From positions 140,328 through 204,327 of the forward strand of contig JOGW01000014.1 of the NCBI GenBank assembly GCA_000721375.1: a stretch of 64,000 nt of DNA. The letters run 5' to 3'. This document shows positions 34,330 to 41,431 of this stretch, piece after piece; the first letter of the stretch is position 1; every line of letters starts with the position of its first letter. The notes beneath the pieces were generated by a model. It was not told where the DNA came from. It saw only the letters and a program-made list of their open reading frames with translations, and did no database searches. The translations under genes and the position numbers were made by a program. Source of the stretch: Streptomyces sp. NRRL B-3428 (GTDB lineage Bacteria; Actinomycetota; Actinomycetes; Streptomycetales; Streptomycetaceae).

Positions 34330-34785
34330 TCAGAGCTGCTCGGGCAGGTCCCCGACGCGGTTCTCCCACTTGGTGGAGAGCACGATGGTCGTACGCGTAC
34401 GCGAGACGCCCTTGGTGCCGCTGAGCCGGCGGATGGTCTTCTCCAGACCGTCCACGTCGCTCGCGCGCACCTTGAGCATGTAGGAGTCGTCGCCCGCGAT
34501 GAACCAGCAGTCCTCGATCTCGCCGAGGTCCTTGAGCCGGCGCGCCACGTCCTCGTGGTCGGCGGCGTCGGAGAGCGAGATGCCGATGAGGGCGATGACA
34601 CCGAGGCCGAGCGAGGCGGAGTCGACCGTCGCGCGGTAGCCGGTGATCACTCCGGCGCTCTCAAGACGGTTGATGCGGTCGGTGACGCTGGGTCCCGACA
34701 GGCCGACGAGACGGCCCAGTTCGGCGTACGACGCCCGGCCGTTCTCCCTCAGGGCCTGAATGAGCTGCCTGTCCACCGCGTCCAT
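34330..34785 (-). CDS. Lrp/AsnC family transcriptional regulator
   Basis: The 151-residue protein has the AsnC-type helix-turn-helix at about 3-50 (DRQLIQALRENGRASYAELG, LVGLSGPSVTDRINRL) and a RAM ligand-binding domain (VIALIGISLSDA, DCWFIAGDDSYMLKVRASDV). Such proteins form octamers and sense amino acids or other small molecules. An AT-rich dyad upstream is a candidate autoregulatory site. It is followed by mqnE, and a small gene and ubiX lie on the other side. Confidence 0.92.
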   Translation of the reverse strand: MDAVDRQLIQALRENGRASYAELGRLVGLSGPSVTDRINRLESAGVITGYRATVDSASLGLGVIALIGISLSDAADHEDVARRLKDLGEIEDCWFIAGDDSYMLKVRASDVDGLEKTIRRLSGTKGVSRTRTTIVLSTKWENRVGDLPEQL

Positions 34786-34821
34786 GCGTCGGCACCTTCC
34801 ATTATTTAGCGATCCTGCGAG

Positions 34822-34840
34822 TTTAGGTGTAAAATCTAAG
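34822..34840. promoter_or_regulatory. AT-rich dyad, candidate Lrp/AsnC operator
   Basis: The sequence tttaggtgtaaaatctaag pairs TTTAG with CTAAG and has a TAAAAT core, which stands out in this GC-rich DNA. It lies between the divergent regulator and the 45-codon gene and could hold a -10 box for the latter. Confidence 0.45.
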
Positions 34841-34927
34841 GCATGCAGGGCGGTTCCCCTGCGATTCTTGCAGAACTTTCCAGAGTTATGCAGAAGATCA
34901 ACGACGATCTACAGGAGTGTCTTCACC

Positions 34928-35065
34928 GTGTACACGCTCGAGATGGCCTACGCCCACATGCGCTCGCTGCAGGAGCTGGCCGACCGCTCGCGTGCCCACC
35001 AGTCCCCGACTGCCGCCGCCCGCGCGGACAAGCTGTCCCGCACGGCGCGCGCCAAGAAGCGCTAA
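34928..35065 (+). CDS. Small basic protein of unknown function (45 residues)
   Basis: The GTG start has AGGAG about ten bases upstream. The predicted peptide begins MYTLEMAYAHMRSLQELADR and ends in a basic tail DKLSRTARAKKR. It is helical in character, with no membrane segment. Strong third-position GC bias supports coding. It overlaps the end of ubiX on the other strand by four bases. I do not recognise a family; its conserved place beside an Lrp gene, if confirmed, would support a real function. Confidence 0.6.
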   Translation: MYTLEMAYAHMRSLQELADRSRAHQSPTAAARADKLSRTARAKKR

Positions 35066-35760
35066 CCCGCACGGGGCTCCCCCTGCGGCCCGTCCGACCG
35101 GGAGCCCCCGCCCAGCTCACCCTCCCAGCGGCGGTAGAGCCCGTGCGGCACACCCGCCGCGTCGAGCACCCGCCCGGCGACGAAGTCCACCAGATCCTGG
35201 ATGTGCGTCGCCCCCGCGTAGAACGCCGGCGAGGCCGGGAGCACCACGGCTCCCGCCTCGTCCAGGCTCACCAGGTGCCTGAGCGTCTGCCCGTTGAGTG
35301 GCGTCTCCCGTACCGCCACCACCAGCTTGCGGCTCTCCTTGAGCGTCACGCTCGCCGTCCGCTGGAGCAGATCCTTCGACAGACCGAGTGCCACTCCGGC
35401 CACACAGGCCGTCGAGGCGGGCACGATCAGCATCCCCTTGGTCCGGTACGAGCCCGAACTCGGCCCCGCCGCAAGGTCTCCGGCCGCCCAGTGCCGTACA
35501 TCCGTCAGATCCGGCAGCGCGAAGGTGCCGGGCTTGCCGTCGGCGCCGCGCGCCAGCCACTCCCCCAGGTCCTCGCGCCAGTGCGCGTCCCGGTAGGAGA
35601 TCCCGGTCTCGTCGAGCAGCGTGAGCCGTGACGCCCTGCTGACGACCAGGTCCACGCTCTCGCCCGCGGCGAGCAGCCCGCGCAGGACGGCTGCGGCGTA
35701 AGGCGTCCCGGAGGCTCCGGAGACTCCTACGACCCAGGGGGTGCGCTCGGCGTCGTTCAT
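35062..35760 (-). CDS. ubiX: Flavin prenyltransferase (UbiX family)
   Basis: UbiX attaches dimethylallyl to FMN, giving the prenylated-FMN cofactor needed by UbiD-type decarboxylases. The 232-residue protein has the FMN-binding VVGVSGASGTPYAAAVLRG at 10-28, MLIVPASTACVAGVALGLS, LVVAVRETPLNGQTL and VLPASPAFYAGATHIQDLV. With the UbiD gene at 41.4 kb it forms the decarboxylation step of menaquinone synthesis. ATG at 35760 is the family-typical start; a longer frame overlaps the divergent rhomboid gene. Confidence 0.94.
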   Translation of the reverse strand: MNDAERTPWVVGVSGASGTPYAAAVLRGLLAAGESVDLVVSRASRLTLLDETGISYRDAHWREDLGEWLARGADGKPGTFALPDLTDVRHWAAGDLAAGPSSGSYRTKGMLIVPASTACVAGVALGLSKDLLQRTASVTLKESRKLVVAVRETPLNGQTLRHLVSLDEAGAVVLPASPAFYAGATHIQDLVDFVAGRVLDAAGVPHGLYRRWEGELGGGSRSDGPQGEPRAG

Positions 35761-35881
35761 ACCCTTGAGCCTATCCGGCGGCCTGGAACCGAGCCGCGCC
35801 CACTGTGCGTTGAGCGAAGTGAGGGCCGCGCCGAGGGAGCGGTCCGCCCGCTGGGGGTACGACCGCTTGGGGGTCCCGCCG

Positions 35882-36484
35882 ATGTCGTACGGATACACAC
35901 AACCGATCCCGCCGGCCTCGCCCCCGGCCCGTCGCCGCGACCGTGCGAAGGCGGCCGGTCTGGTGATGGCCGGGTGGCTCGCGCTCCTTTGGCTCCTTGA
36001 GGGGATCGATGTCGCCTCGGGCCACGCCCTCGACTCGTACGGGATATCCCCGCGCGAGCCGGGCGAACTGCTCGACGTGATCCCGGCGGCCTTTCTGCAC
36101 TACGGCTGGGACCACCTGATCGCCAACAGCATGCCGCTGCTGGTCCTCGGCTTCCTCGCCGCGCTCTCGGGGATACGGCGCTTCGCGGCCGTGGCCGCCA
36201 CGATCGTGGTGGTCAGCGGGCTCGGCGTCTGGTTCACCGCCCCCGAGCACTCCGTGACGGCCGGCGCTTCGGGTGTGGTCTTCGGGCTCTTCGGCTATCT
36301 GCTGGTGCGCGGGTTCGTGGACCGCAGGATCGGCGACGTCCTCGTCGGCCTGCTGGTCGGCGCGGTCTACGGATCGATCCTGTGGGGCGTGCTGCCGACG
36401 ACCGAGGGGATCTCCTGGCAGGGGCACCTGTTCGGCCTGATCGGCGGGGTGGTGGCGGCGTTCGCCTTCCGGCGCGAGCGCTAG
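35882..36484 (+). CDS. Rhomboid family intramembrane serine protease
   Basis: The 200-residue protein has six hydrophobic segments. The catalytic Ser130 is in TAGASGVVFGLFGYLL and His182 in SWQGHLFGLIGG, the rhomboid dyad; HYGWDHLIANSMPL supplies the oxyanion His and Asn. It probably cuts membrane proteins within the bilayer; substrates are unknown. It is transcribed divergently from ubiX and converges on the deoxynucleoside kinase, with which its stop codon shares four bases. Confidence 0.92.
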   Translation: MSYGYTQPIPPASPPARRRDRAKAAGLVMAGWLALLWLLEGIDVASGHALDSYGISPREPGELLDVIPAAFLHYGWDHLIANSMPLLVLGFLAALSGIRRFAAVAATIVVVSGLGVWFTAPEHSVTAGASGVVFGLFGYLLVRGFVDRRIGDVLVGLLVGAVYGSILWGVLPTTEGISWQGHLFGLIGGVVAAFAFRRER

Positions 36485-37143
36485 AGAGAGCTGCGGGCTT
36501 CCGCCAGCGCGTCCTTGACCTCCTGCACGACGCGGACCGCGTCGGCGGGGTTGTTCACCACGTCCGTGCAGTTCATGTCGATGACCAGGACCTCGCTGGC
36601 CGAGTAGTGCAGATTGACCCAGTCGTCATAGCCCGCCCACAGCGTGCGGTAGTACTCGACGAGGCCCTCGTCCTGCTCGAAGTCACGGCCCCGCAGACCG
36701 ATCCGGTGCAGCACCGTCTCGAAGTCCGCCTTGAGGTAGACCATGAGGTCCGGCGCCTTGCGGTACGGCAGGCCGTCGATCTCGCGCATCATCTCGGCGA
36801 GCAGACCCTCGTACACCTGCATCTCGAGGGCGCTGATCCGGCCCAGGTCGTGGTTGACCTTGGCGAAGTACCAGTCCTCGTAGATGGAGCGGTCGAGGAC
36901 GTTGTCCCCGTCCTTGTACGCCTGCTTGATCGCGGCGAAGCGCGTCTGCAGGAAGTAGAGCTGGAGCAGGAACGGGTAACGCTTGGCCTGTATCTCCTCG
37001 GGGCTCGACGTGTAGAAGAGCGGCAGGATCGGGTTGTCTTCCACGCTCTCGTAGAAGACCTCGCTGCCCAGCTCCTTGCCGATCAGCTCGGCGACACTCG
37101 TCTTGCCGATGCCAATCATGCCTCCGACGACGATCACTGCCAT
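36481..37143 (-). CDS. Deoxynucleoside kinase
   Basis: The enzyme phosphorylates deoxynucleosides (deoxyadenosine/deoxyguanosine type) in the salvage route. The 220-residue protein has the P-loop GGMIGIGKTS at 7-16, VLDRSIYEDWYFAK with the DRS motif, and a late lid-like region RGRDFEQDEGLVEYYRTLW. Length and motifs fit the bacterial dNK family. Its stop codon is within CTAG shared with the convergent rhomboid gene. A short tandem repeat lies just upstream of its start. Confidence 0.92.
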   Translation of the reverse strand: MAVIVVGGMIGIGKTSVAELIGKELGSEVFYESVEDNPILPLFYTSSPEEIQAKRYPFLLQLYFLQTRFAAIKQAYKDGDNVLDRSIYEDWYFAKVNHDLGRISALEMQVYEGLLAEMMREIDGLPYRKAPDLMVYLKADFETVLHRIGLRGRDFEQDEGLVEYYRTLWAGYDDWVNLHYSASEVLVIDMNCTDVVNNPADAVRVVQEVKDALAEARSSL

Positions 37144-37168
37144 TCCTCGCTTCCCCCTGGGGATCTTC

Positions 37169-37207
37169 TCCGCGTACGAGCCCCACAGGTCCGCGTACGA
37201 GCCCCAC
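37169..37207. repeat. Tandem 21-bp-period repeat upstream of the kinase gene
   Basis: The sequence tccgcgtacgagccccac occurs at 37169-37186 and 37190-37207. Confidence 0.75.
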
Positions 37208-37251
37208 GGGCCCTGGGAAGCTTAAATGACGATTCGCCCCGCGCTGACCCG

Positions 37252-37707
37252 TCAGCCGGCGGTCGCCGTGACTGTGTCCGCAGTCGCTGCGGCCGCACGC
37301 CTCTTGTCGATCCGCAGCGCGACCCCGGTGGCCACCGCGCCGATGCCCTCCCACAGGCCCACGCCGATGAATCCGGCGGGCGCGCGGTCGCCGAGCACCG
37401 CGAGGGTGAAGACCGTGAAGGTCAGGAGCCGGAACGGAACGGTCCAGCGGAAGAAGGCCGTCCAGTCGCTGCCGGCCGCGAGCAGGTAGTAGACGCCCAT
37501 GTTCAGCGCCGCCATGGAGGAGGCGGTCGCGAAGACCAGGGTGTGATCGCCGTCCGGGCGCCCGCCGTCCGGTGCCGGCGCGAAGCCCATGAGCTCGATC
37601 AGGGTGTCGGGCGAGATCAGACCCACGATGCCCATCGCCGCGGCGAGCGCACCGAATATGGACATGGTCCAGCCGGCCGACGATCGCGGCCTCAGCTTGA
37701 GCTGCAC
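37252..37707 (-). CDS. Integral membrane protein of unknown function
   Basis: The 151-residue protein has four hydrophobic segments (about 15-35, 58-78, 83-103 and 108-126), an acidic loop APAPDGGRPDGDHT between the first two, and a basic Ala-rich tail. I do not recognise a conserved family beyond a general DUF-type four-helix membrane protein. The start is GTG. It stands alone, upstream of the kinase gene, in the same direction, with a gap of about 108 bp. Confidence 0.72.
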   Translation of the reverse strand: MQLKLRPRSSAGWTMSIFGALAAAMGIVGLISPDTLIELMGFAPAPDGGRPDGDHTLVFATASSMAALNMGVYYLLAAGSDWTAFFRWTVPFRLLTFTVFTLAVLGDRAPAGFIGVGLWEGIGAVATGVALRIDKRRAAAATADTVTATAG

Positions 37708-37803
37708 GGACTCCCCCTGGTCGCAGGTTCAACGAATGATCCGCTGAACCCTACGACAGGCGGTGCGAGTTGACCGCTCCGGGGCGGCAACAGCCTCGGC
37801 CCC

Positions 37804-38523
37804 TCAGGCCTGCTGCCGCGTGCCGGCGAGCACGATCTCTCGGATGCAGACCTCCTGCGGCTGGCCGTAGGCGTAGAGCACGGCCTGGGCCACGGAGTCC
37901 GGGGAGAGCGCGGCGTTCTCCTTCTTCCACTCCTCGTATCCGGCCTTGATGCCGTCGTCGGTGGTGTGCGAAAGGAGTTCGGTCTCCACGGCGCCGGGGC
38001 CGATGACGGTGACGCGGACGCCGTGCGGGGCGACCTCCTCGCGCAGGTTCTCCGACATCGCGTGCACGGCGAACTTCGTGCCCACGTACGCGGTGTGGTT
38101 CGGGAAGGTCTTGCGTCCCGCGACCGAGCCGATGTTCACGATGGTGCCGCGCTCGCGCTCGATCATGCCGGGCAGGACCGCGCGCACCCCGCCGAGCAGG
38201 CCCTTCACGTTCACGTCGAACATGCGGTCCCACTCGTCGGTGTCCTGGTCCGCGATCCGGCCGAGGAGCATCACGCCCGCGTTGTTGATCAGCGCGTCCG
38301 CGGGGCCGTACGCCGCCTCGGCCTCCTCCACCGCGGCCGGGACGGCGGCGCGGTCGGTGATGTCCACCTTGCGGCACAGGGTGTCGGGCAGGCCGAGCGC
38401 TTCGAGGCGGTCCACGCGGCGGGCGAGCAGCAGCAGGGGGTGGCCCTGCGCGGAGAGCAGGCGGGCGGTGGCGGCGCCGATGCCCGAGCTGGCTCCGGTG
38501 ATCACGACGAGGGGCTTGGGCAT
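37804..38523 (-). CDS. Short-chain dehydrogenase/reductase
   Basis: The 239-residue protein is a classical SDR: TGASSGIG at 9-16, NNAG at 81-84, Ser134, and the catalytic Tyr147-x3-Lys151 in AYVGTKFA. It uses NAD(P)H or NAD(P)+ on an unknown alcohol or ketone. ATG at 38523 has GAAAGG 11 bases upstream. It is divergent from an XRE/MmyB-type regulator, an arrangement common in Streptomyces, where that regulator controls the dehydrogenase gene. Confidence 0.93.
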   Translation of the reverse strand: MPKPLVVITGASSGIGAATARLLSAQGHPLLLLARRVDRLEALGLPDTLCRKVDITDRAAVPAAVEEAEAAYGPADALINNAGVMLLGRIADQDTDEWDRMFDVNVKGLLGGVRAVLPGMIERERGTIVNIGSVAGRKTFPNHTAYVGTKFAVHAMSENLREEVAPHGVRVTVIGPGAVETELLSHTTDDGIKAGYEEWKKENAALSPDSVAQAVLYAYGQPQEVCIREIVLAGTRQQA

Positions 38524-38701
38524 GGTGGTGCGCCTTTCACGGTTCAAGAGGGGTCTTCTCGTACGGGAAAACCTCGGTCTCTCCATGGCACCACCGGCCG
38601 GCCGCCCCCGCAGACCGGCAGAGGGGCCCTGCCCGACAGGGGTTCCGCCATACCCCCTCTCAGCGCGCCCGGCCGCCCGGCCCGGGGCTAGCGTGGTGAG
38701 C

Positions 38702-39574
38702 ATGGACAGGAGCGCGACAGGCGGTGAACTCAGGGAGTTCCTGCGCAGCCGCCGCGCCCGCGTCACCCCCGAGCAGGCCGGTCTGCCGCTGCACGCGGGC
38801 CGGCGGCGGGTGCCGGGGCTGCGCCGCGAGGAGGCGGCGCTGCTCGCCGGGGTGAGCGCGGACTACTACGTACGCCTGGAGCGCGGCACCGTCCGCAACC
38901 CCTCCGCCGAGGTCCTCGAAGCCGTGGCCCGCGCCCTGCACCTGGACGCCACCGAGCGCGCGCACCTGTTCCGGCTGGCCCGGCCCGCCCGCACCGCCAC
39001 CCGCCGCCGTCCGGCGCCGCCGCAGCGGGTGCGCCCCGGACTGCACCGGCTCCTGGCGACCCTCGACACCACGCCCGCGATGGTCCTGGGCCACCGCATG
39101 GACGTACTCGCGGCCAACCGCATGGCCCGCGCGCTGTACACGGACTTCGACGCGCTGCCGCACCGCGAGCGCAATCTGGCCCGCTTCGTCTTCCTCGCGC
39201 CCGAGGCGCGCGAGCTGCTCGCCGACTGGGAGCGCGCCGCGCAGGGGACGGTGGCGGCGCTGCGCCTGTACGCGGGCCGGCACCCCGAGGACCCGCGCCT
39301 GAGCGAGCTGGTCGGCGAACTCTCCGTACGCGACGAGGACTTCCGGCAGTGGTGGGCCGCGCACGACGTCCTGGAGTACACGCACGGCACGAAGCTGTAC
39401 CGCCATCCGCTGGTCGGTGAACTCGCGCTGGAATACGAGTCGTTGACCCTGCCGGACGACCCCGACCAGGCCCTGTACCTGTACACCGCCGAGCCGGACT
39501 CCCCGTCCGAGCAAGGGTTGAAGCTCCTGGCGGGGCTGCAGGGACCTGTTCCCGGAGTGATCGCCGGGGCATGA
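38702..39574 (+). CDS. XRE family regulator with MmyB-like C-terminal domain
   Basis: The 290-residue protein has an N-terminal helix-turn-helix (about 10-80: REFLRSRRARVTPEQAGLP, LRREEAALLAGVSADYYVRL, ERGTVRNPSAEVLEAVARAL). Its C-terminal PAS-like MmyB ligand-binding domain has LLATLDTTPAMVLGHRMDVL, AANRMARALY and a late YRHPLVGELALEYESL. Members bind fatty acids or other hydrophobic ligands. It probably regulates the divergent SDR gene across a 178-bp intergenic region. It lies 7 bp upstream of the SRPBCC gene. Confidence 0.92.
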   Translation: MDRSATGGELREFLRSRRARVTPEQAGLPLHAGRRRVPGLRREEAALLAGVSADYYVRLERGTVRNPSAEVLEAVARALHLDATERAHLFRLARPARTATRRRPAPPQRVRPGLHRLLATLDTTPAMVLGHRMDVLAANRMARALYTDFDALPHRERNLARFVFLAPEARELLADWERAAQGTVAALRLYAGRHPEDPRLSELVGELSVRDEDFRQWWAAHDVLEYTHGTKLYRHPLVGELALEYESLTLPDDPDQALYLYTAEPDSPSEQGLKLLAGLQGPVPGVIAGA

Positions 39575-39581
39575 TGTCGCG

Positions 39582-40025
39582 GTGCCCACAGAGGAGTTCA
39601 CCCACGACGTCACCGTGCCCGCCCCGGCGGCACGGATCTTCGCGCACCTCGCGGAGCCGGAGAGCTACATAGGTCTCTCGCCGCTGCTCGTCGCCGTACG
39701 CGACATCGTGCGCGACGGCGAGGAGATCCGGTACGTGGCGGTGGAGCGCTTCCGCATCCTGGGCCCCCTGCGCTGGGACAACCCCATCCGCGTGACCATG
39801 ACGTTCCCCGAGCCGCAACGGCGGATCGTGAGCGAGGTGCGCAGCCCCGGCAATGTCCGGCTGACGGCCACGGTGGAGCTGACTCCGAAGGACGGCGGCA
39901 CCCATGTCGCCGAGACCGTCCGCGTCACGTATCCGAAACTGCTGCGCCCGCTGGTGATCGGCCAGGCCACCAAAGTGCAACGACACCGCCTCGCCGAGCT
40001 GGCCCGGCGGATGACGGTGTCGTAG
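39582..40025 (+). CDS. SRPBCC family protein
   Basis: The 147-residue protein has the START/polyketide-cyclase-like helix-grip fold: FTHDVTVPAPAARIFAHLAE, then VERFRILGPLRWDNPIRVTM and GTHVAETVRVTYPKLLRPLV. Such proteins bind hydrophobic ligands or act as cyclases; the ligand is unknown. The start is GTG, 7 bp after the regulator, so co-transcription is likely. It converges on the UbiA-type gene. Confidence 0.82.
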   Translation: MPTEEFTHDVTVPAPAARIFAHLAEPESYIGLSPLLVAVRDIVRDGEEIRYVAVERFRILGPLRWDNPIRVTMTFPEPQRRIVSEVRSPGNVRLTATVELTPKDGGTHVAETVRVTYPKLLRPLVIGQATKVQRHRLAELARRMTVS

Positions 40026-40052
40026 CGATCGAGAAAAGCGGGCTGGAGCGGG

Positions 40053-40967
40053 CTAGATCGTGAGGCCCCGCACCAGCAGATCCATCAGCGCGCACACGAA
40101 CAGCGCGATCCCGATGAACCCGTTGACCGTGAAGAACGCCCGGTTCAGCCGGGACAGGTCCTTCGGCGTGACGATCGAGTGCTCGTACGCGAAGGCCGCC
40201 GCCACGATCATCAGGCCCAGCCAGAAGAAGAACCCGGCGTCGGTGGCGTAGGCGTACCAGACGAGGAGCGCCGTCGTGACGACATGCGCACCGCGCGCTC
40301 CGTACAGCGCGGCCGCGATCCCGAAGCGCGCCGGCACCGATTTCACGCCCTCGGCGCGGTCCGCCGCCACGTCCTGGCAGCCGAAGATCAGGTCGAAGCC
40401 GCCGATCCAGACGCCGACCGCGAGCCCGAGGATGACCGCGTCCCAGGACCACTCACCGGTGATCGCGAGCCAGGCGCCGATCGGCCCTATGGCCTGGGCG
40501 ATGCCGAGGATCGCGTGCGGGAAGTTCGTGAAGCGTTTGCCGTACGGGTAGACGACCATCGGCACGACGGCGATCGGGGCGAGCGCCAGGCACAGCGGGT
40601 TGAGCAGGGCCGCCGAGCCAAGGAAGATCACGAGCGCGACGAGCGCGCCGGTCCACGCGGACTTCACGGACACCGCGCCGGTGACGAGCTCACGCCCGGC
40701 CGTGCGCGGGTTACGGGCGTCGATCTCGCGGTCGATGATCCGGTTCGCGGCCATCGCGAAGGTGCGCAGACCCACCATGCAGACGGTGACCAGGAGCAGC
40801 CGCCCCCAGTGGATGTTCTTGTCGAGCTGGAACATCGCGGTCAGCGCGGCGATGTACGCGAAGGGCAGCGCGAACACCGAGTGCTCGATCATGACCAGGC
40901 GCAGAAACGCCTTCACCCTGCCGCCGGAGGGAGTCGGGCCCACGACCTCGTCTGCGGTCGTCATCAT
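40053..40967 (-). CDS. mqnP: UbiA family prenyltransferase (menaquinone biosynthesis, MqnP-type)
   Basis: This membrane enzyme attaches the polyprenyl tail to the naphthoate intermediate. The 304-residue protein has eight or nine hydrophobic segments and both Asp-rich motifs: NRIIDREIDARNPRT (Asn75, Asp79, Asp83) and GCQDVAADRAEG. The ATG overlaps the TGA of the preceding gene, and the operon starts with a UbiD-type decarboxylase. The company of ubiD and ubiX and the absence of ubiquinone in actinobacteria point to menaquinone rather than ubiquinone; the symbol follows that inference. Confidence 0.9.
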   Translation of the reverse strand: MMTTADEVVGPTPSGGRVKAFLRLVMIEHSVFALPFAYIAALTAMFQLDKNIHWGRLLLVTVCMVGLRTFAMAANRIIDREIDARNPRTAGRELVTGAVSVKSAWTGALVALVIFLGSAALLNPLCLALAPIAVVPMVVYPYGKRFTNFPHAILGIAQAIGPIGAWLAITGEWSWDAVILGLAVGVWIGGFDLIFGCQDVAADRAEGVKSVPARFGIAAALYGARGAHVVTTALLVWYAYATDAGFFFWLGLMIVAAAFAYEHSIVTPKDLSRLNRAFFTVNGFIGIALFVCALMDLLVRGLTI

Positions 40968-41431
40968 GCGAGGTTCTCCAGAAACGCGTCGAGGTCGGCG
41001 AGAAGTCCCGCGGCAGGCAGCGGGCCGGTCACGACGGCGAGCGGGGTCGGTTCGTCGCCGGGCGGGGTGATGTACGCGGTGAAGGACCAGGTGCCGGCGT
41101 CCTCACGGGCGCCTTCGAGACGCAGGGCGGAACCGCCGTCGACGGTGAACTTCTCGCTGCCCGCGGCCAGTTCGGCCCGCAGTGTCTCGGCGAAGAACGC
41201 GGGTTCCGCGTCCCGCACGCCGGGCAGTTCGAAGCCGTCGCCCTCGCCGTCCTGCTCCCACAGCACGGCCCAGGTCCCCGAGGTCGCCGCGAGCTCCTCA
41301 GGTGTGACGCCCGCCTGAGCGGCGGCCTGCCACACCTCCGGGTCGGCCGGGTCGATCTCGGGCCGCACCAGTGCGACGTAGTCGCTCTCGCCGAGGAAGA
41401 GGGCCGGTCCGCCCATCGCAACGGGACTCAC
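40964..41431 (-). CDS. Protein of unknown function, coupled between UbiD- and UbiA-type genes
   Basis: The 155-residue acidic protein has no signal peptide or membrane segment that I can see. It contains ALFLGESDYVALVRPEIDPA, VWQAAAQAGVTPEELAATSG and a C-terminal SFTAYITPPGDEPTPLAVVT. The layout suggests a small alpha/beta domain of the ESX-secreted or immunity-like size class, but I recognise no family. The GTG overlaps the UbiD stop and its own TGA overlaps the UbiA ATG, so its synthesis is locked to both. A later ATG at 41416 is possible. It may be an accessory factor of the pathway. Confidence 0.7.
   Translation of the reverse strand: MSPVAMGGPALFLGESDYVALVRPEIDPADPEVWQAAAQAGVTPEELAATSGTWAVLWEQDGEGDGFELPGVRDAEPAFFAETLRAELAAGSEKFTVDGGSALRLEGAREDAGTWSFTAYITPPGDEPTPLAVVTGPLPAAGLLADLDAFLENLA

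Noticed and set aside
37946..38701. Long N-terminal extension of the XRE regulator through the SDR gene
   Set aside because: The extension is antisense to the SDR coding region; the HTH begins just after the ATG at 38702.
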